Positions 39,868 through 48,795 of a stretch of DNA of 64,000 bases are shown here, in pieces. The notes under the pieces are model-generated. The model saw nothing but the letters and a program-made list of their open reading frames with translations, ran no database searches and was not told the DNA's origin. The position numbers and the translations under genes were made by a program. This DNA comes from Azomonas agilis. Lineage in GTDB: Bacteria > Pseudomonadota > Gammaproteobacteria > Pseudomonadales > Pseudomonadaceae. Numbering within the stretch: position 1 is the stretch's first letter; every line of letters starts with the position of its first letter. The DNA lies in assembly GCF_007830255.1 (NCBI RefSeq), contig NZ_VLKG01000013.1, positions 1-64,000 on the forward strand, in the 5' to 3' direction.

Positions 39868-39883
39868 TGATTAAAAATAATCA
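39868..39883. promoter_or_regulatory. AT-rich inverted repeat upstream of the activator gene
   Basis: TGATTA-AAAA-TAATCA is a perfect 16-base palindrome about 60 bases before the start of the SfnR-like gene, in an AT-rich promoter-like stretch. A sulfur-responsive factor such as CysB could act here, but the site does not identify one. Confidence 0.35.
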
Positions 39884-39942
39884 AATTTAATTTGTATATT
39901 CTATTTTGTTTTTATAGTGGGCTGAAGACGGGCCGCTGATAC

Positions 39943-40866
39943 TCACCAAAGGGGCAAGCGCTTGGTCGGGCCATCGGTGCTTTTTCGCAGAAAATCGCGC
40001 ATGTATTCCACAAAAAAACTCACTTTAGCCGATAAGTTTAGGCGCTCCAGATAAACGGCGTAAATATCGGCAGGCGGGGTTTGATAATCGGATAACACCT
40101 CGACTAAACGCCCACTGCGTAGGTATTTAGCTAAGTCCCATTCGGCGCGCATCAGGATGCCGTGCCCTTCCAAAGCCCAATTCAGGGCCACCTCACCGTC
40201 GTTGGTACTCAGAGCACCGCGTACTTTCACCGACTCGCCGTACTCCCCTTTGGTCAATTTCCACGTGCCAAAGGCCACATCGTTTTGGCGCAAAACAATG
40301 CATTGATGCTGGGCTAATTCTTGGGGGGTTTCAGGTGTACCAAAGGCTCTGAGGTAATTGGGAGAGGCGCATAACAGGCGGCGATTGGCGGCGATTTTGC
40401 GCGCAACAAGGCGCGAATCGGGTAAATCTCCAAAGCGAATTCCCACATCAATGGCATCGTCGGGCAAGTTAATCGGGCGATCGGTGAGCTGTAGCTGTAC
40501 CTCAATTTCAGGATGCCGTTTGGCAAAGCCTGAAATAGCCGGGCCAACGTAGGTGCGGCCAAACCCCAAGGGCGCATTCACCCGCAATAAGCCCTTGGGC
40601 TCGGCGCGGCTGCTGGAGATTTGATGCTCCATTTCTTCGATTTCTTTCAGGATGCGCTGGGCATTAGCCAGATATACCTCGCCCTCATTGGTCAGGCTGA
40701 TGCGCCGCGTAGTGCGGTTGAGCAGCCGCACGCCCAAGCGTTGTTCCAGTTGACTCAGACGCTTGGAAACCGCCGGAGGGGTCAAATTCAGCTCGCGGGC
40801 GGTGGCCGCCAGACTGCCTAGACGGATCAGTAAGGCAAAAAAGGCCAGCTCGGAAACTGGGTTCAT
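39943..40866 (-). CDS. LysR-family regulator of the tartrate cluster (TtdR-like)
   Basis: This 307-residue LysR regulator has the N-terminal winged helix FFALLIRLGSLAATARELNL followed by TPPAVSKRLSQLEQRLGVRL. The effector domain (about 90-300) includes LNWALEGHGILMRAEWDLAKYL, which parallels E. coli TtdR (WALEGKGIMLRSEWDV). GGAG is six bases before the ATG at 40866. It diverges from the DctA-like gene across 182 bases and so is the likely activator of the tartrate genes. TtdR activates ttd genes with tartrate in E. coli; the same role here is inference. Confidence 0.9.
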   Translation of the reverse strand: MNPVSELAFFALLIRLGSLAATARELNLTPPAVSKRLSQLEQRLGVRLLNRTTRRISLTNEGEVYLANAQRILKEIEEMEHQISSSRAEPKGLLRVNAPLGFGRTYVGPAISGFAKRHPEIEVQLQLTDRPINLPDDAIDVGIRFGDLPDSRLVARKIAANRRLLCASPNYLRAFGTPETPQELAQHQCIVLRQNDVAFGTWKLTKGEYGESVKVRGALSTNDGEVALNWALEGHGILMRAEWDLAKYLRSGRLVEVLSDYQTPPADIYAVYLERLNLSAKVSFFVEYMRDFLRKSTDGPTKRLPLW

Positions 40867-41048
40867 TGGTAACTCCAATTCACTAATGTTTTAAATTTGA
40901 ATCGATTATACGAGTTCAGAAAAGCAGTAATCTTGCCAGCATACAAACCCGCCGTGTTTTTAGGTTTGTGCTTTGGCTGGTTGTGCGCGTTCAACAGCGT
41001 ACGAACAGTCTTTTTTCCTACCGTTAATAAAAATAACTCGGAGGATCA

Positions 41049-42389
41049 ATGATCGGGAATTTCCTTGGAAAACTTTATGTTCAAGTGCTGATTGGTGTGG
41101 TGGTCGGCATTTTGCTGGGCATTTACACACCAGAAATTGGCACTGAATTAAAACCCTTGGGCGATGCCTTCATTAGGCTCATTAAAATGGTCTTTGCGCC
41201 CATCATTTTCGCAACCGTAGTCTTAGGTATTGCGCGAATGGAGAGCATGAAGGAGCTCGGGCATGTGGGTGGTAAGGCACTGATTTATTTTGAAGTGCTG
41301 TCCACGCTGGCCTTAGCCTTGGGTCTGATTGTGGTCAATTATTTCGAGCCCGGCGTGGGCATGAATATTGATCCTGCTACTTTAGATACTCAAAGTATCG
41401 CCACCTATACCTCAGCGGCTGCTTCAGGTAATAGCACGTCCTTTGTTGACTTCCTGATGAAGTTAATTCCAGCCAGTGTTGCCGACGCCTTTGCCAAGAA
41501 TGAGATTCTGCCGATTCTGGTGTTCTCCACCTTCTTTGGTGTAGCGCTGGCGCAGATGGGGCCGCAAGCCAAGCCGGTGGTGGATTTTCTGGATAGCTTC
41601 TCCCACGGCATGTTCAAGATCGTTGGCATGATCATGCGGGTTGCACCGCTGGCTGCGTGCGGTGCGATGGCCTTTACCGTGGGTAAATACGGTTTGGGTT
41701 CCATTGTGTCGCTGGGCAAGTTAATGGCCTGCATGTACATCACCTGCTTCCTGTTTGTGGTGGTAGTACTGGGTAGTATTTGCCGAATCTGCGGTTTTAG
41801 TCTGTGGAAGTTCCTCAAGTACATCCGCGAAGAACTGTTCACCGTACTGGGAACCAGCTCCTCTGAATCCGTTGTTCCGCAACTGATGAACAAGCTGGAG
41901 AAGGTGGGGGTTTCAAAACCCGTTGTGGGTTTGGTGATTCCATCGGGATTGACCTTCAACCCGGATGGCCAGTGCATTTACTACACCATGGCCGCCATCT
42001 TTATTGCTCAAGCCACCAATACGCCACTGACCTTCACGGAAGAGTTAATTGTGCTGGGCGTTTTGATGCTGACCTCCAAGGGTTCTGCAGGCGTGACCGG
42101 CTCAGGCTTTATCACCCTCGCGGCCACCTTAGCCTCAATGGACAAGATTCCGGTAGCCGGCATCGTACTGCTGTTGGGCGTGGATCGCTTTATGTCTGAA
42201 GCGCGCTCCATCACTAACACCATTGGTAATGCGGTAGCCACTATGGCCATCGCGCGTTGGGTCGGTGCTTTGGACCAAGAGCACATGCACAAAGTCTTGG
42301 ATGGCAAGCAAGAGTCTCTAAAAACGACAACAACTACGGCGACTCAAGGCACTTTTGATGAGTCTGCTGCTCAGGTTAAGTCCGTATAA
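41049..42389 (+). CDS. DctA-like C4-dicarboxylate carrier (DAACS family)
   Basis: This 446-residue inner-membrane symporter closely resembles E. coli Dct[30 protein letters not shown], the re-entrant loop [11 protein letters not shown] (267-277), [13 protein letters not shown] and [13 protein letters not shown]. The family motif NMDGT/NLDGT in helix 7 reads NPDGQ (304-308), an unusual change at the cation/substrate site. GGAGG precedes the ATG by four bases. It is followed by ttdA and ttdB, so L-tartrate or a related hydroxy-dicarboxylate is the probable substrate. Confidence 0.92.
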   Translation: MIGNFLGKLYVQVLIGVVVGILLGIYTPEIGTELKPLGDAFIRLIKMVFAPIIFATVVLGIARMESMKELGHVGGKALIYFEVLSTLALALGLIVVNYFEPGVGMNIDPATLDTQSIATYTSAAASGNSTSFVDFLMKLIPASVADAFAKNEILPILVFSTFFGVALAQMGPQAKPVVDFLDSFSHGMFKIVGMIMRVAPLAACGAMAFTVGKYGLGSIVSLGKLMACMYITCFLFVVVVLGSICRICGFSLWKFLKYIREELFTVLGTSSSESVVPQLMNKLEKVGVSKPVVGLVIPSGLTFNPDGQCIYYTMAAIFIAQATNTPLTFTEELIVLGVLMLTSKGSAGVTGSGFITLAATLASMDKIPVAGIVLLLGVDRFMSEARSITNTIGNAVATMAIARWVGALDQEHMHKVLDGKQESLKTTTTTATQGTFDESAAQVKSV

Positions 42390-42452
42390 ATCGGCACTAA
42401 TTTCCTGAGATCAACCGTTATTGGGTCGCGTGAGTGGCCCGAGGAGATAATC

Positions 42453-43352
42453 GTGGATAAAGAACAGGCCGTACAATCACTGACTGACGTGATGGCTAAA
42501 TTCACCGCCTATATCGGCAAGCGTTTACCTACCGATATTAAAGGCAAATTGGCTGAGCTTCAGGCCGCTGAAACCAACTCATTGGCGAAAGAAGTCTATG
42601 CGTCCATGTCCAGCAACCAAGAGGCTGCGGATCGTTTAGACCGCCCCAGCTGTCAGGATACCGGAGTCATTCAATACTTCATCAGCGCCGGTGCTAAGTT
42701 TCCCCTATTGGGCGAGTTGGAAGACATTCTGCGCGAGGCGACCTTAGAGGCCACACGCAAAGGTCCACTGCGCCACAATGCGGTGGAAACCTTCGATGAG
42801 AAGAACACCGGCACCAACACCGGCTCTCGGGTGCCTTGGTTGGACTGGGAAATCATCCCCGACAGCGACAGCGCCATTATCGACGTTTATATGGCCGGTG
42901 GCGGTTGCACCTTACCGGGCTCGGCCAAGGTATTGATGCCGGGACAAGGCTATGAAGGGGTCACCGAGTTTGTCTTTGATGTGATTACTTCGCGTGGGGT
43001 GAATGCCTGTCCTCCGTTGCTGGTCGGAGTGGGCGTTTCCACCTCGGTAGAAACGGCAGCGCGTTTGTCCAAGCGTGCCATCCTGCGCCCGATTGACTCC
43101 AAGCATCCGAATGCCAACGCCGCCAAGATGGAAGAGCTGCTGGAAGAGGGGCTGAACGAAATCGGTATTGGCCCACAGGGACTCAGCGGTAAAGCCAGCG
43201 TGATGGGCGTGAACATTGAATCCTCCGCCCGCCATCCGTCCACCATTGGGGTTGCGGTTTCGACCGGCTGCTGGGCCCATCGTCGTGGAAAAATCCGTAT
43301 TAACGCCGACCTTTCCTACGATGTTCTCTCCCACGAAGGAGTTGCACTGTGA
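42453..43352 (+). CDS. ttdA: L(+)-tartrate dehydratase alpha subunit
   Basis: TtdA and TtdB form an oxygen-sensitive [4Fe-4S] dehydratase that converts L-tartrate to oxaloacetate. The 299 residues align with E. coli TtdA throughout. Likely cluster ligands are Cys67 (RPSCQDTG), Cys186 (VNACPP) and Cys273 ([10 protein letters not shown]). [34 protein letters not shown] and [20 protein letters not shown] are nearly identical to TtdA. The start is GTG at 42453 with GAGGAG six bases upstream. It overlaps ttdB by four bases. Class I fumarase activity is a possible alternative, but similarity favours tartrate. Confidence 0.93.
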   Translation: MDKEQAVQSLTDVMAKFTAYIGKRLPTDIKGKLAELQAAETNSLAKEVYASMSSNQEAADRLDRPSCQDTGVIQYFISAGAKFPLLGELEDILREATLEATRKGPLRHNAVETFDEKNTGTNTGSRVPWLDWEIIPDSDSAIIDVYMAGGGCTLPGSAKVLMPGQGYEGVTEFVFDVITSRGVNACPPLLVGVGVSTSVETAARLSKRAILRPIDSKHPNANAAKMEELLEEGLNEIGIGPQGLSGKASVMGVNIESSARHPSTIGVAVSTGCWAHRRGKIRINADLSYDVLSHEGVAL

Positions 43353-43957
43353 AAAAGATTCTGACTACTCCGATCAAAGATGAAGATCTGGAATCCCTGA
43401 ACGTGGGCGATGTGGTGTATCTGACCGGACGTTTGGTGACCTGCCGCGATGTGGCCCACCGCCGACTGATCGAGTTAAACCGCGAGCTGCCGGTGAATTT
43501 AGAAGGCGGCGCTATTTTCCACGCCGGCCCCATCGTGCGCAAAAAGGACGATGGCCAGTTTGAAATGGTGTCCATCGGCCCAACCACCAGTATGCGCATG
43601 GAAAAGTTCGAGAAGCAGTTTATCGAGCGTACCGGCGTTAAGTTGATTGTGGGTAAGGGCGGCATGGGGCCAGAAACGGCTGAAGGTTGCCAAACCCATA
43701 AAGCGGTGCATGCCGTATTCCCCGGTGGTTGTGCGGTTTTGGCGGCCACTCAGGTGGAAGAGATTGAAGGCGCGGAATGGCAAGACTTGGGCATGCCGGA
43801 AACCCTGTGGGTGAACCGAGTACGGGAGTTTGGCCCGCTGATTATTTCCATTGATACCAAGGGTAATAATCTGTTTGAGCAAAACAAGGCCCGCTTTAAT
43901 GCCAAGAAAGGCCCGGTGATTGAGCGCATTAACAGCCAAGTGAAGTTTATTAAATAA
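43349..43957 (+). CDS. ttdB: L(+)-tartrate dehydratase beta subunit
   Basis: This 202-residue partner of TtdA matches E. coli TtdB (201 residues): [81 protein letters not shown] and [17 protein letters not shown]. The start is GTG within the GTGA overlap with ttdA, which implies coupled synthesis of the two subunits. A strong hairpin follows 13 bases after the stop. Confidence 0.94.
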   Translation: MKKILTTPIKDEDLESLNVGDVVYLTGRLVTCRDVAHRRLIELNRELPVNLEGGAIFHAGPIVRKKDDGQFEMVSIGPTTSMRMEKFEKQFIERTGVKLIVGKGGMGPETAEGCQTHKAVHAVFPGGCAVLAATQVEEIEGAEWQDLGMPETLWVNRVREFGPLIISIDTKGNNLFEQNKARFNAKKGPVIERINSQVKFIK

Positions 43958-43970
43958 ACTCATCTTATGG

Positions 43971-43994
43971 GCAGGTGGCTTTGATGCCACCTGC
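43971..43994 (+). terminator. Perfect 9-base hairpin after ttdB
   Basis: GCAGGTGGC (43971-43979) pairs with GCCACCTGC (43986-43994) over a six-base loop. No T run follows, so it may be an attenuating or mRNA-stabilising element between ttdB and the chemoreceptor gene. Confidence 0.55.
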
Positions 43995-44046
43995 ATTCAT
44001 GCTGCCCCATTTAGTCGGTTTTATTATCCTTTTAGGATGATAATTA

Positions 44047-45678
44047 ATGCTTAATAAAATAAGTGTAAAATCTGGTTTTGTTTCCATCTTATTGCTTTTT
44101 ACCCTACTTGTTATTTTGGTTGGATACCTCTCTTGGAGTAATGCGTTATCCGCACGATCAGACTTTATACAGTTAGAGAATTTATTTTCTAAGCAACTGG
44201 ATAAAATTAATAATGCCGCCATTTGGCTTACCAGAGCCAGCTCGACAACCCATTTAACGCTTATTGAGCGAGAGTCTGGGCGTATCAGCAACCTAGAAAG
44301 CAGTATTCTGGCAGTCTGGGATCGACTGAATGCAGCGACTCAGTTAATGACCGAGGTTAAGCGCTCTATATCCAGTGACTCCGATCTTTACGCAGAAGCC
44401 CAAAAGCTGGAATTAAGTTTTACTCGGTATAAAGAGTTAATTTTAAAGCAACTGGATGTTATAAAAAGTGGCAGTTTGGCGAACTATATTAATGTAAATG
44501 AAGAAACGAAAGTAGCCAGTAAAGCCTACAGTGCTGCCCGGCAGGTGTTAACAGATTTATTGAACGTAAAAACTAATACATTGATCATACAGGCTGATAA
44601 TAAAGCCGAGCGTGCAAAACATAGTTTGTTTTTAATAGCGCTATTCGCGGTTATTTTAATATATGTGTGTGGTTTTTTTGTGAATGGCACTATAGTCACA
44701 CCATTATCTGAAGTAGGTGCTTGTTTTAAAGAAATGGCTGAAGGAAATCTAACAGGTGTCGTAAAGCCAAAGGGTATGAAGGAAGTTAATGAGCTGTTTA
44801 GCTTATTGTTTAAGATGAAAGATCAACAGCGTAACCTTCTTACTCAGATAATAGATACCGTTAATTTGTTAGAAAATTCGGCAAAGAATTTGGATGATAC
44901 TCTGGCTAAAAGCAATAAAAATATTCAGAATCAGTACCAAGAGTTGGAGCAAGCGGCTACAGCGGTTAATGAAATGTCAACCTCTATCGAGGATATAGCC
45001 AGGCATACCGTACATGCATCAAGTTCTGCAGTATTAGTGAATGACATATCTAACGAAAGCCGCCAAAAAATCCAAGAAACCCTAGTTGAAATAAATAAGA
45101 TGGGGTTTGAGGTTAAAAGTACAGAGCAGGTCATTGATCATCTGGCGGCTGAAGCACAGGGAGTCGGAAAGGTTCTAGAAGTTATTCGAGCCATATCAGA
45201 GCAAATAAACTTATTAGCTTTAAATGCGGCTATTGAAGCTGCTAGAGCTGGAGAGGCGGGGCGAGGATTTGCCGTGGTTGCTGATGAGGTTCGAACCTTA
45301 GCCTATAGAACCAGTCAGTCTACGCAAGAAATTGAGCACATAGTCGTTAGGATTCAAGAGAGTGCTGCAAAGGCGGTAGCCTCAGTAAACGGGGCAAATG
45401 ACCATGTGTTAGTGACCGTAGCAGCCACTAAGAGTACGGGTGATTTATTAGAGCGCTTATTTGGCAATATTGCTGAAATCACGGATGGAAGTATCGTGAT
45501 TGCCGAAGCGGCACAGCAGCAAGCTGAAGTATCGCGATTAATAGATAAAACCATCGTAAATATTAGCAGTTTGGCATCAGAGTCCAGTGCGGGCTCTCAG
45601 GATGTGGGTAATTTAAGTGCAACGCTTGTGAGTACAATACAAAAATTAAGTGCTGTTTCAGGCAGGTTTAAAATTTGA
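44047..45678 (+). CDS. Methyl-accepting chemotaxis protein with four-helix-bundle sensor
   Basis: This 543-residue receptor has membrane helix 1 at 11-29 and a helical periplasmic domain of about 160 residues (31-190, 4HB type). Helix 2 lies at 193-212, then HAMP and the signalling hairpin with tip [20 protein letters not shown] and [17 protein letters not shown]. Base composition is clearly more AT-rich than ttdAB upstream, which hints at separate acquisition. Its place between ttdB and the oxaloacetate decarboxylase gene suggests sensing of tartrate or C4-dicarboxylates, by context only. It has its own terminator. Confidence 0.93.
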   Translation: MLNKISVKSGFVSILLLFTLLVILVGYLSWSNALSARSDFIQLENLFSKQLDKINNAAIWLTRASSTTHLTLIERESGRISNLESSILAVWDRLNAATQLMTEVKRSISSDSDLYAEAQKLELSFTRYKELILKQLDVIKSGSLANYINVNEETKVASKAYSAARQVLTDLLNVKTNTLIIQADNKAERAKHSLFLIALFAVILIYVCGFFVNGTIVTPLSEVGACFKEMAEGNLTGVVKPKGMKEVNELFSLLFKMKDQQRNLLTQIIDTVNLLENSAKNLDDTLAKSNKNIQNQYQELEQAATAVNEMSTSIEDIARHTVHASSSAVLVNDISNESRQKIQETLVEINKMGFEVKSTEQVIDHLAAEAQGVGKVLEVIRAISEQINLLALNAAIEAARAGEAGRGFAVVADEVRTLAYRTSQSTQEIEHIVVRIQESAAKAVASVNGANDHVLVTVAATKSTGDLLERLFGNIAEITDGSIVIAEAAQQQAEVSRLIDKTIVNISSLASESSAGSQDVGNLSATLVSTIQKLSAVSGRFKI

Positions 45679-45735
45679 TCTCGTTTTGTGTGAGCCAAAG
45701 AATGCATCACTATAGGGGTTTTGCATTCTTATTTT

Positions 45736-45767
45736 CCCTAGCTTGTTAATCAAGCTAGGGATTTTTT
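45736..45767 (+). terminator. Rho-independent terminator of the chemoreceptor gene
   Basis: CCCTAGCTTG (45736-45745) and CAAGCTAGGG (45751-45760) form a perfect ten-base stem with a five-base loop, followed by ATTTTTT. Confidence 0.92.
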
Positions 45768-45774
45768 ATCAACA

Positions 45775-45800
45775 TAAGCTATTAGCTTACCGCGTAAGCT
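45775..45800. promoter_or_regulatory. Alternating TAAGCT/AGCTTA repeats upstream of the decarboxylase gene
   Basis: TAAGCT-ATT-AGCTTA-CCGCG-TAAGCT gives two overlapping dyads within 26 bases, 29 bases before the start codon at 45829. The position fits an operator for a repressor or activator. No known box is matched. Confidence 0.4.
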
Positions 45801-45828
45801 GGAGCGCTTATTTATCTGTGGTGCTTTT

Positions 45829-46695
45829 ATGTCTACTCCATATTCTAGCTTCGAATTACGCAAACATTTTCGAGCTTTACTTGAGTCTAATAAGTGCTAT
45901 CACACCGCTTCAGTTTTTGATCCCATGTCGGCCCGAATTGCCTCTGATCTCGGATTTGAAATGGGTATTTTGGGCGGCTCAGTGGCTTCTTTGCAGGTCT
46001 TAGCGGCTCCTGATTTTGCATTGATTAGTTTGACCGAGTTTGTAGAGCAGGCCGTTCGTATTGGCCGAGTAGCTCGTTTGCCTATTATTGTCGATGCAGA
46101 TCATGGTTACGGTAATGCTTTAAACGTAATGCGTACCGTGGTTGAGTTAGAGCGAGCAGGGGTTGCCGCCTTAACCATTGAAGATACTTTATTGCCTGCT
46201 AAGTTTGGCCATAAATCCACGGATTTAATTGGGATTGATGAGGCTGTAGGTAAAATACGCGCAGCTTTAGAGGCTCGGGTTGATCCTTCGTTAAGTATTA
46301 TTGCGCGTACAAATGCCAAAGTTATTAGTACTGATGAAGTGATTGAGCGAGCTAAGGCTTATCAAGCTGTTGGTGCCGATGGAATCTGTATGGTGGGTGT
46401 CTCAGATTTTGAGCACTTGGAGAAAATAGCCCAGCATTTAACCGTACCTTTAACGCTAGTGACTTACGGCAATCCAAAGTTGCGGGATAATGAGCGTTTG
46501 GCTCGTTTAGGCGTTAGGGTGGTTATTAACGGCCACGCTGCTTATTTTGCAGCTATTAAAGCCACATACGATTGTTTATGTGAGCAACGTGGGATGAATA
46601 CCTGTGATCTTAATGCTTCAGAGTTATCGGTAAAATACTCTACTGCCGATGAGTACATGGTTTGGGCTGATTCTTTTATGCACGTTCGAGAATAA
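45829..46695 (+). CDS. Oxaloacetate decarboxylase, PEP mutase/isocitrate lyase superfamily (PA4872 type)
   Basis: This 288-residue protein aligns nearly end to end with Pseudomonas PA4872, characterised as an oxaloacetate decarboxylase of the isocitrate lyase/PEP mutase superfamily. Shared segments include [76 protein letters not shown] and [20 protein letters not shown]. It would convert oxaloacetate made by TtdAB to pyruvate and CO2. No strong ribosome-binding site is visible. Its codon use is more AT-rich than ttdAB. Other PEP-mutase-family activities cannot be fully excluded. Confidence 0.92.
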   Translation: MSTPYSSFELRKHFRALLESNKCYHTASVFDPMSARIASDLGFEMGILGGSVASLQVLAAPDFALISLTEFVEQAVRIGRVARLPIIVDADHGYGNALNVMRTVVELERAGVAALTIEDTLLPAKFGHKSTDLIGIDEAVGKIRAALEARVDPSLSIIARTNAKVISTDEVIERAKAYQAVGADGICMVGVSDFEHLEKIAQHLTVPLTLVTYGNPKLRDNERLARLGVRVVINGHAAYFAAIKATYDCLCEQRGMNTCDLNASELSVKYSTADEYMVWADSFMHVRE

Positions 46696-46756
46696 TATCC
46701 TTATTTTATTGGGATATCCGCGCAAGGGTAGCGGGCTTTTTACATGATGAGGTTTT

Positions 46757-46785
46757 ACTGTGCTATATCGCGCAGTAGTGCGGGA
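46757..46785. promoter_or_regulatory. Candidate enhancer site of the dioxygenase gene
   Basis: ACTGTGC (46757-46763) is followed by the imperfect inverted partner CGCGCAG (46769-46775) and AGTGCGGGA (46777-46785). The first and last elements also occur at 36891-36897 and 36932-36940 in the importer/GST control region. Here they lie about 75-100 bases upstream of a -24/-12 promoter. Confidence 0.45.
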
Positions 46786-46857
46786 ATTACTGTGATTTAT
46801 ACAACAGTTTTTGGCTAGTTAAGGCTGAACAGCCGCAAAATAGGCGGGTTTCTTCAG

Positions 46858-46873
46858 TGGCATGCTTCCTGCT
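46858..46873 (+). promoter_or_regulatory. Sigma-54 promoter of the dioxygenase gene
   Basis: TGGCATGCTTCCTGCT has GG (46859-46860) and GC (46871-46872) separated by ten bases and is nearly identical to the GST promoter at 37015. It lies about 85 bases before the start codon. Confidence 0.75.
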
Positions 46874-46956
46874 CTTTATCAAAAAGGAATCTGACAGAAC
46901 AAACAGCCCTCTGTCTTCTTCGATTTTGCGGGTTTTGTCCCCTAAAGGAGCGCAGC

Positions 46957-47874
46957 ATGTCATTGGAAATTCGTCCCATCACTGGCCGCATTGGTGCTGA
47001 AATCAGCGGTGTTCGCCTTACCGATTTAACGGAAGCTCAGTTTGCTGAGTTGCAACAGGCGATCCTCAAATACAAAGCCGTGTTTCTGCACGATCAGCAC
47101 CTGAGCGATGCTGAGCAAGAAACCGTATCCCGCCGCTTTGGCGATTTGGTGGTACACCCCACCATTGCTACCGCTGAAAATACCCAAGGCATCTTTGATG
47201 TGGACTCCGAGCGCTCCCGGGCTAACTCTTGGCACAGCGACATCACCTTTGTGGTCGACTACCCCAAAATCACCATTTTGCGCGGTGAAGTGATTCCTGA
47301 AGCCGGTGGCGATACGGTGTTTGCTAACACTGTTAGCGCCTATCAAGACTTGCCTAAGCCGCTGCAAGTGCTGGCGGATAGCCTGTGGACACTGCACACC
47401 AACGATTACGACTACGCCGCACCCAAGCAAATCGAAGCCATTGCGACCCACCGTTTCCGCAATGAGTTCACCTCCACTCTGTATGAGACTGAGCACCCCT
47501 TGGTGCGCGTTCACCCAGAAACCGGCGAGAAGGCCCTCGTACTGGGGCATTTTGTGAAGAAGATTCTCGGTGTGAGCAGTCACGACTCTCAGCAGCTGCT
47601 GCGGATTTTCAACCACTACGTTACTCGTCTGGAAAACACCATTCGCTGGCGTTGGACTCCGGGTGATGTAGCGCTCTGGGATAACCGCGCCACCCAGCAT
47701 ATTGCGGTAGACGACTACGGCAGCGCGCGCCGCATCGTGCGCCGTACTACGGTGATTGGTGAAATTCCGGTATCGGTCAGCGGTGAAAGCAGCCGTGCGA
47801 TCAAACCCAGTCCCGACAGTCGTATTCCTCATTCTGAGGCGGACAAGCAGCAACAGTTGAAGAAGGCCAGCTAA
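46957..47874 (+). CDS. TauD/AtsK-type 2-oxoglutarate-dependent dioxygenase
   Basis: This 305-residue Fe(II)/2-oxoglutarate dioxygenase would oxidise an organosulfur compound and release sulfite or sulfate. The metal triad is His93-x-Asp95 (SWHSDITF) and His248 (RATQHIAVDDY). The 2-oxoglutarate-binding Arg lies in ARRIVRRTT (259-264). Similarity to Pseudomonas alkylsulfatase AtsK is closer than to taurine dioxygenase in GRIGAEISGVRL, ANSWHSDITFV, TSTLYETEHPLVRVHPETGE and WRWTPGDVALWDNRATQH. AGGAG lies at 46945-46949. It has its own -24/-12 promoter and terminator. Alkyl sulfate esters are the likely substrate, taurine or other sulfonates the alternative. Confidence 0.92.
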   Translation: MSLEIRPITGRIGAEISGVRLTDLTEAQFAELQQAILKYKAVFLHDQHLSDAEQETVSRRFGDLVVHPTIATAENTQGIFDVDSERSRANSWHSDITFVVDYPKITILRGEVIPEAGGDTVFANTVSAYQDLPKPLQVLADSLWTLHTNDYDYAAPKQIEAIATHRFRNEFTSTLYETEHPLVRVHPETGEKALVLGHFVKKILGVSSHDSQQLLRIFNHYVTRLENTIRWRWTPGDVALWDNRATQHIAVDDYGSARRIVRRTTVIGEIPVSVSGESSRAIKPSPDSRIPHSEADKQQQLKKAS

Positions 47875-47934
47875 TTATTGTGTATCAGCTCAACAGAAAG
47901 GAGGGTCAAAGCAGTACTGATAGGGATGACTCTT

Positions 47935-47964
47935 GCCCACAGCCTTTGGGGTGTGGGCTGTTTT
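47935..47964 (+). terminator. Terminator after the dioxygenase gene
   Basis: GCCCACA (47935-47941) pairs with TGTGGGC (47952-47958), with two further inner C-G pairs, followed by TGTTTT. It lies about 60 bases after the stop codon. Confidence 0.8.
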
Positions 47965-48298
47965 AATTTACGTGTTGTATCCGCTACATCAGGCCAGGGT
48001 GCGTAGCCGTCGCTTGGGTCATTTTGAGATAGCCCTCTCCATAGAGCCTCTTTTTAGGCTCATCTCTATTTAGTTCCAAAATTAAAGGCACATCCAACGT
48101 TAGTGTTTGGAGTTAAGCCACGTTCAAGAGGTCTACCGGCATAGGTATTTCCTTCATACAAGCACCTTATCCTCTCTATGTGGAACAGAGGCTTGATTGA
48201 GCAGCAGTTTTTCCATAAAAGTGGCGGCTAGTCTGCCTTTCGGAGGTTAGGCTTTTTATGGAACAATGCTCTGTCCAGTCATTCTGAGAGCATATGCT
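47965..48298. other. Intergenic region upstream of rppH with inverted repeats
   Basis: No gene is seen in these 334 bases. GAGCCT (48044-48049) and AGGCTC (48056-48061) form a short hairpin. TTCCATAAAAG (48211-48221) and CTTTTTATGGAA (48252-48263) are near-perfect inverted repeats 30 bases apart. GCCT/AGGC followed by TTTTT near 48235-48255 could act as a weak attenuator in the rppH leader. Confidence 0.4.
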
Positions 48299-48778
48299 GT
48301 GATTGATTTCGATGGTTTCCGTCCCAATGTCGGCATTATTTTGACTAATGCTGCTGGGCAGGTGCTATGGGCCAGACGAGTCAATCAGGATGCTTGGCAA
48401 TTTCCTCAAGGGGGAATTCATGATCGTGAAACCCCCGAGCAAGCTTTGTACCGTGAGCTACAGGAAGAAATTGGCCTAGAGTCCAAGGATGTCAGGGTTT
48501 TAGCCTGTACGCGGGGCTGGTTGCGTTATCGTTTACCCCAGCGTTTGGTGCGTTTTAACACCCAACCGGTGTGCATTGGCCAAAAGCAAAAGTGGTTTTT
48601 GTTGCGTCTGCTCTCGGATGAACACCGGGTGCGCATGGATTTGTCCCCTAAGCCTGAGTTTGATGATTGGCGTTGGGTCAGCTACTGGTATCCCTTGGGG
48701 CAGGTTGTATCCTTTAAGCGAGAGGTTTATCGCCGTGCCCTAAGGGAGCTTGCTCCACGTTTGATGGCTCGGGATTGA
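48299..48778 (+). CDS. rppH: RNA pyrophosphohydrolase RppH
   Basis: This Nudix hydrolase removes pyrophosphate from mRNA 5' ends and so starts RNase E-dependent decay. The 159-residue reading starts at GTG 48299 ([20 protein letters not shown]), matching the family N-terminus, with GAGAG about eight bases upstream. An ATG-started extension of 11 residues is less likely. The Nudix box is [52 protein letters not shown] also matches RppH. It precedes ptsP as in E. coli and Pseudomonas. Confidence 0.95.
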   Translation: MIDFDGFRPNVGIILTNAAGQVLWARRVNQDAWQFPQGGIHDRETPEQALYRELQEEIGLESKDVRVLACTRGWLRYRLPQRLVRFNTQPVCIGQKQKWFLLRLLSDEHRVRMDLSPKPEFDDWRWVSYWYPLGQVVSFKREVYRRALRELAPRLMARD

Positions 48779-48795
48779 AAGGGGATGGAGCAGAT

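Noticed and set aside
47026-47853. 275-codon minus-strand open frame
   Set aside because: It is antisense to the AtsK-type dioxygenase gene, whose catalytic residues are all intact. No independent signals are seen.
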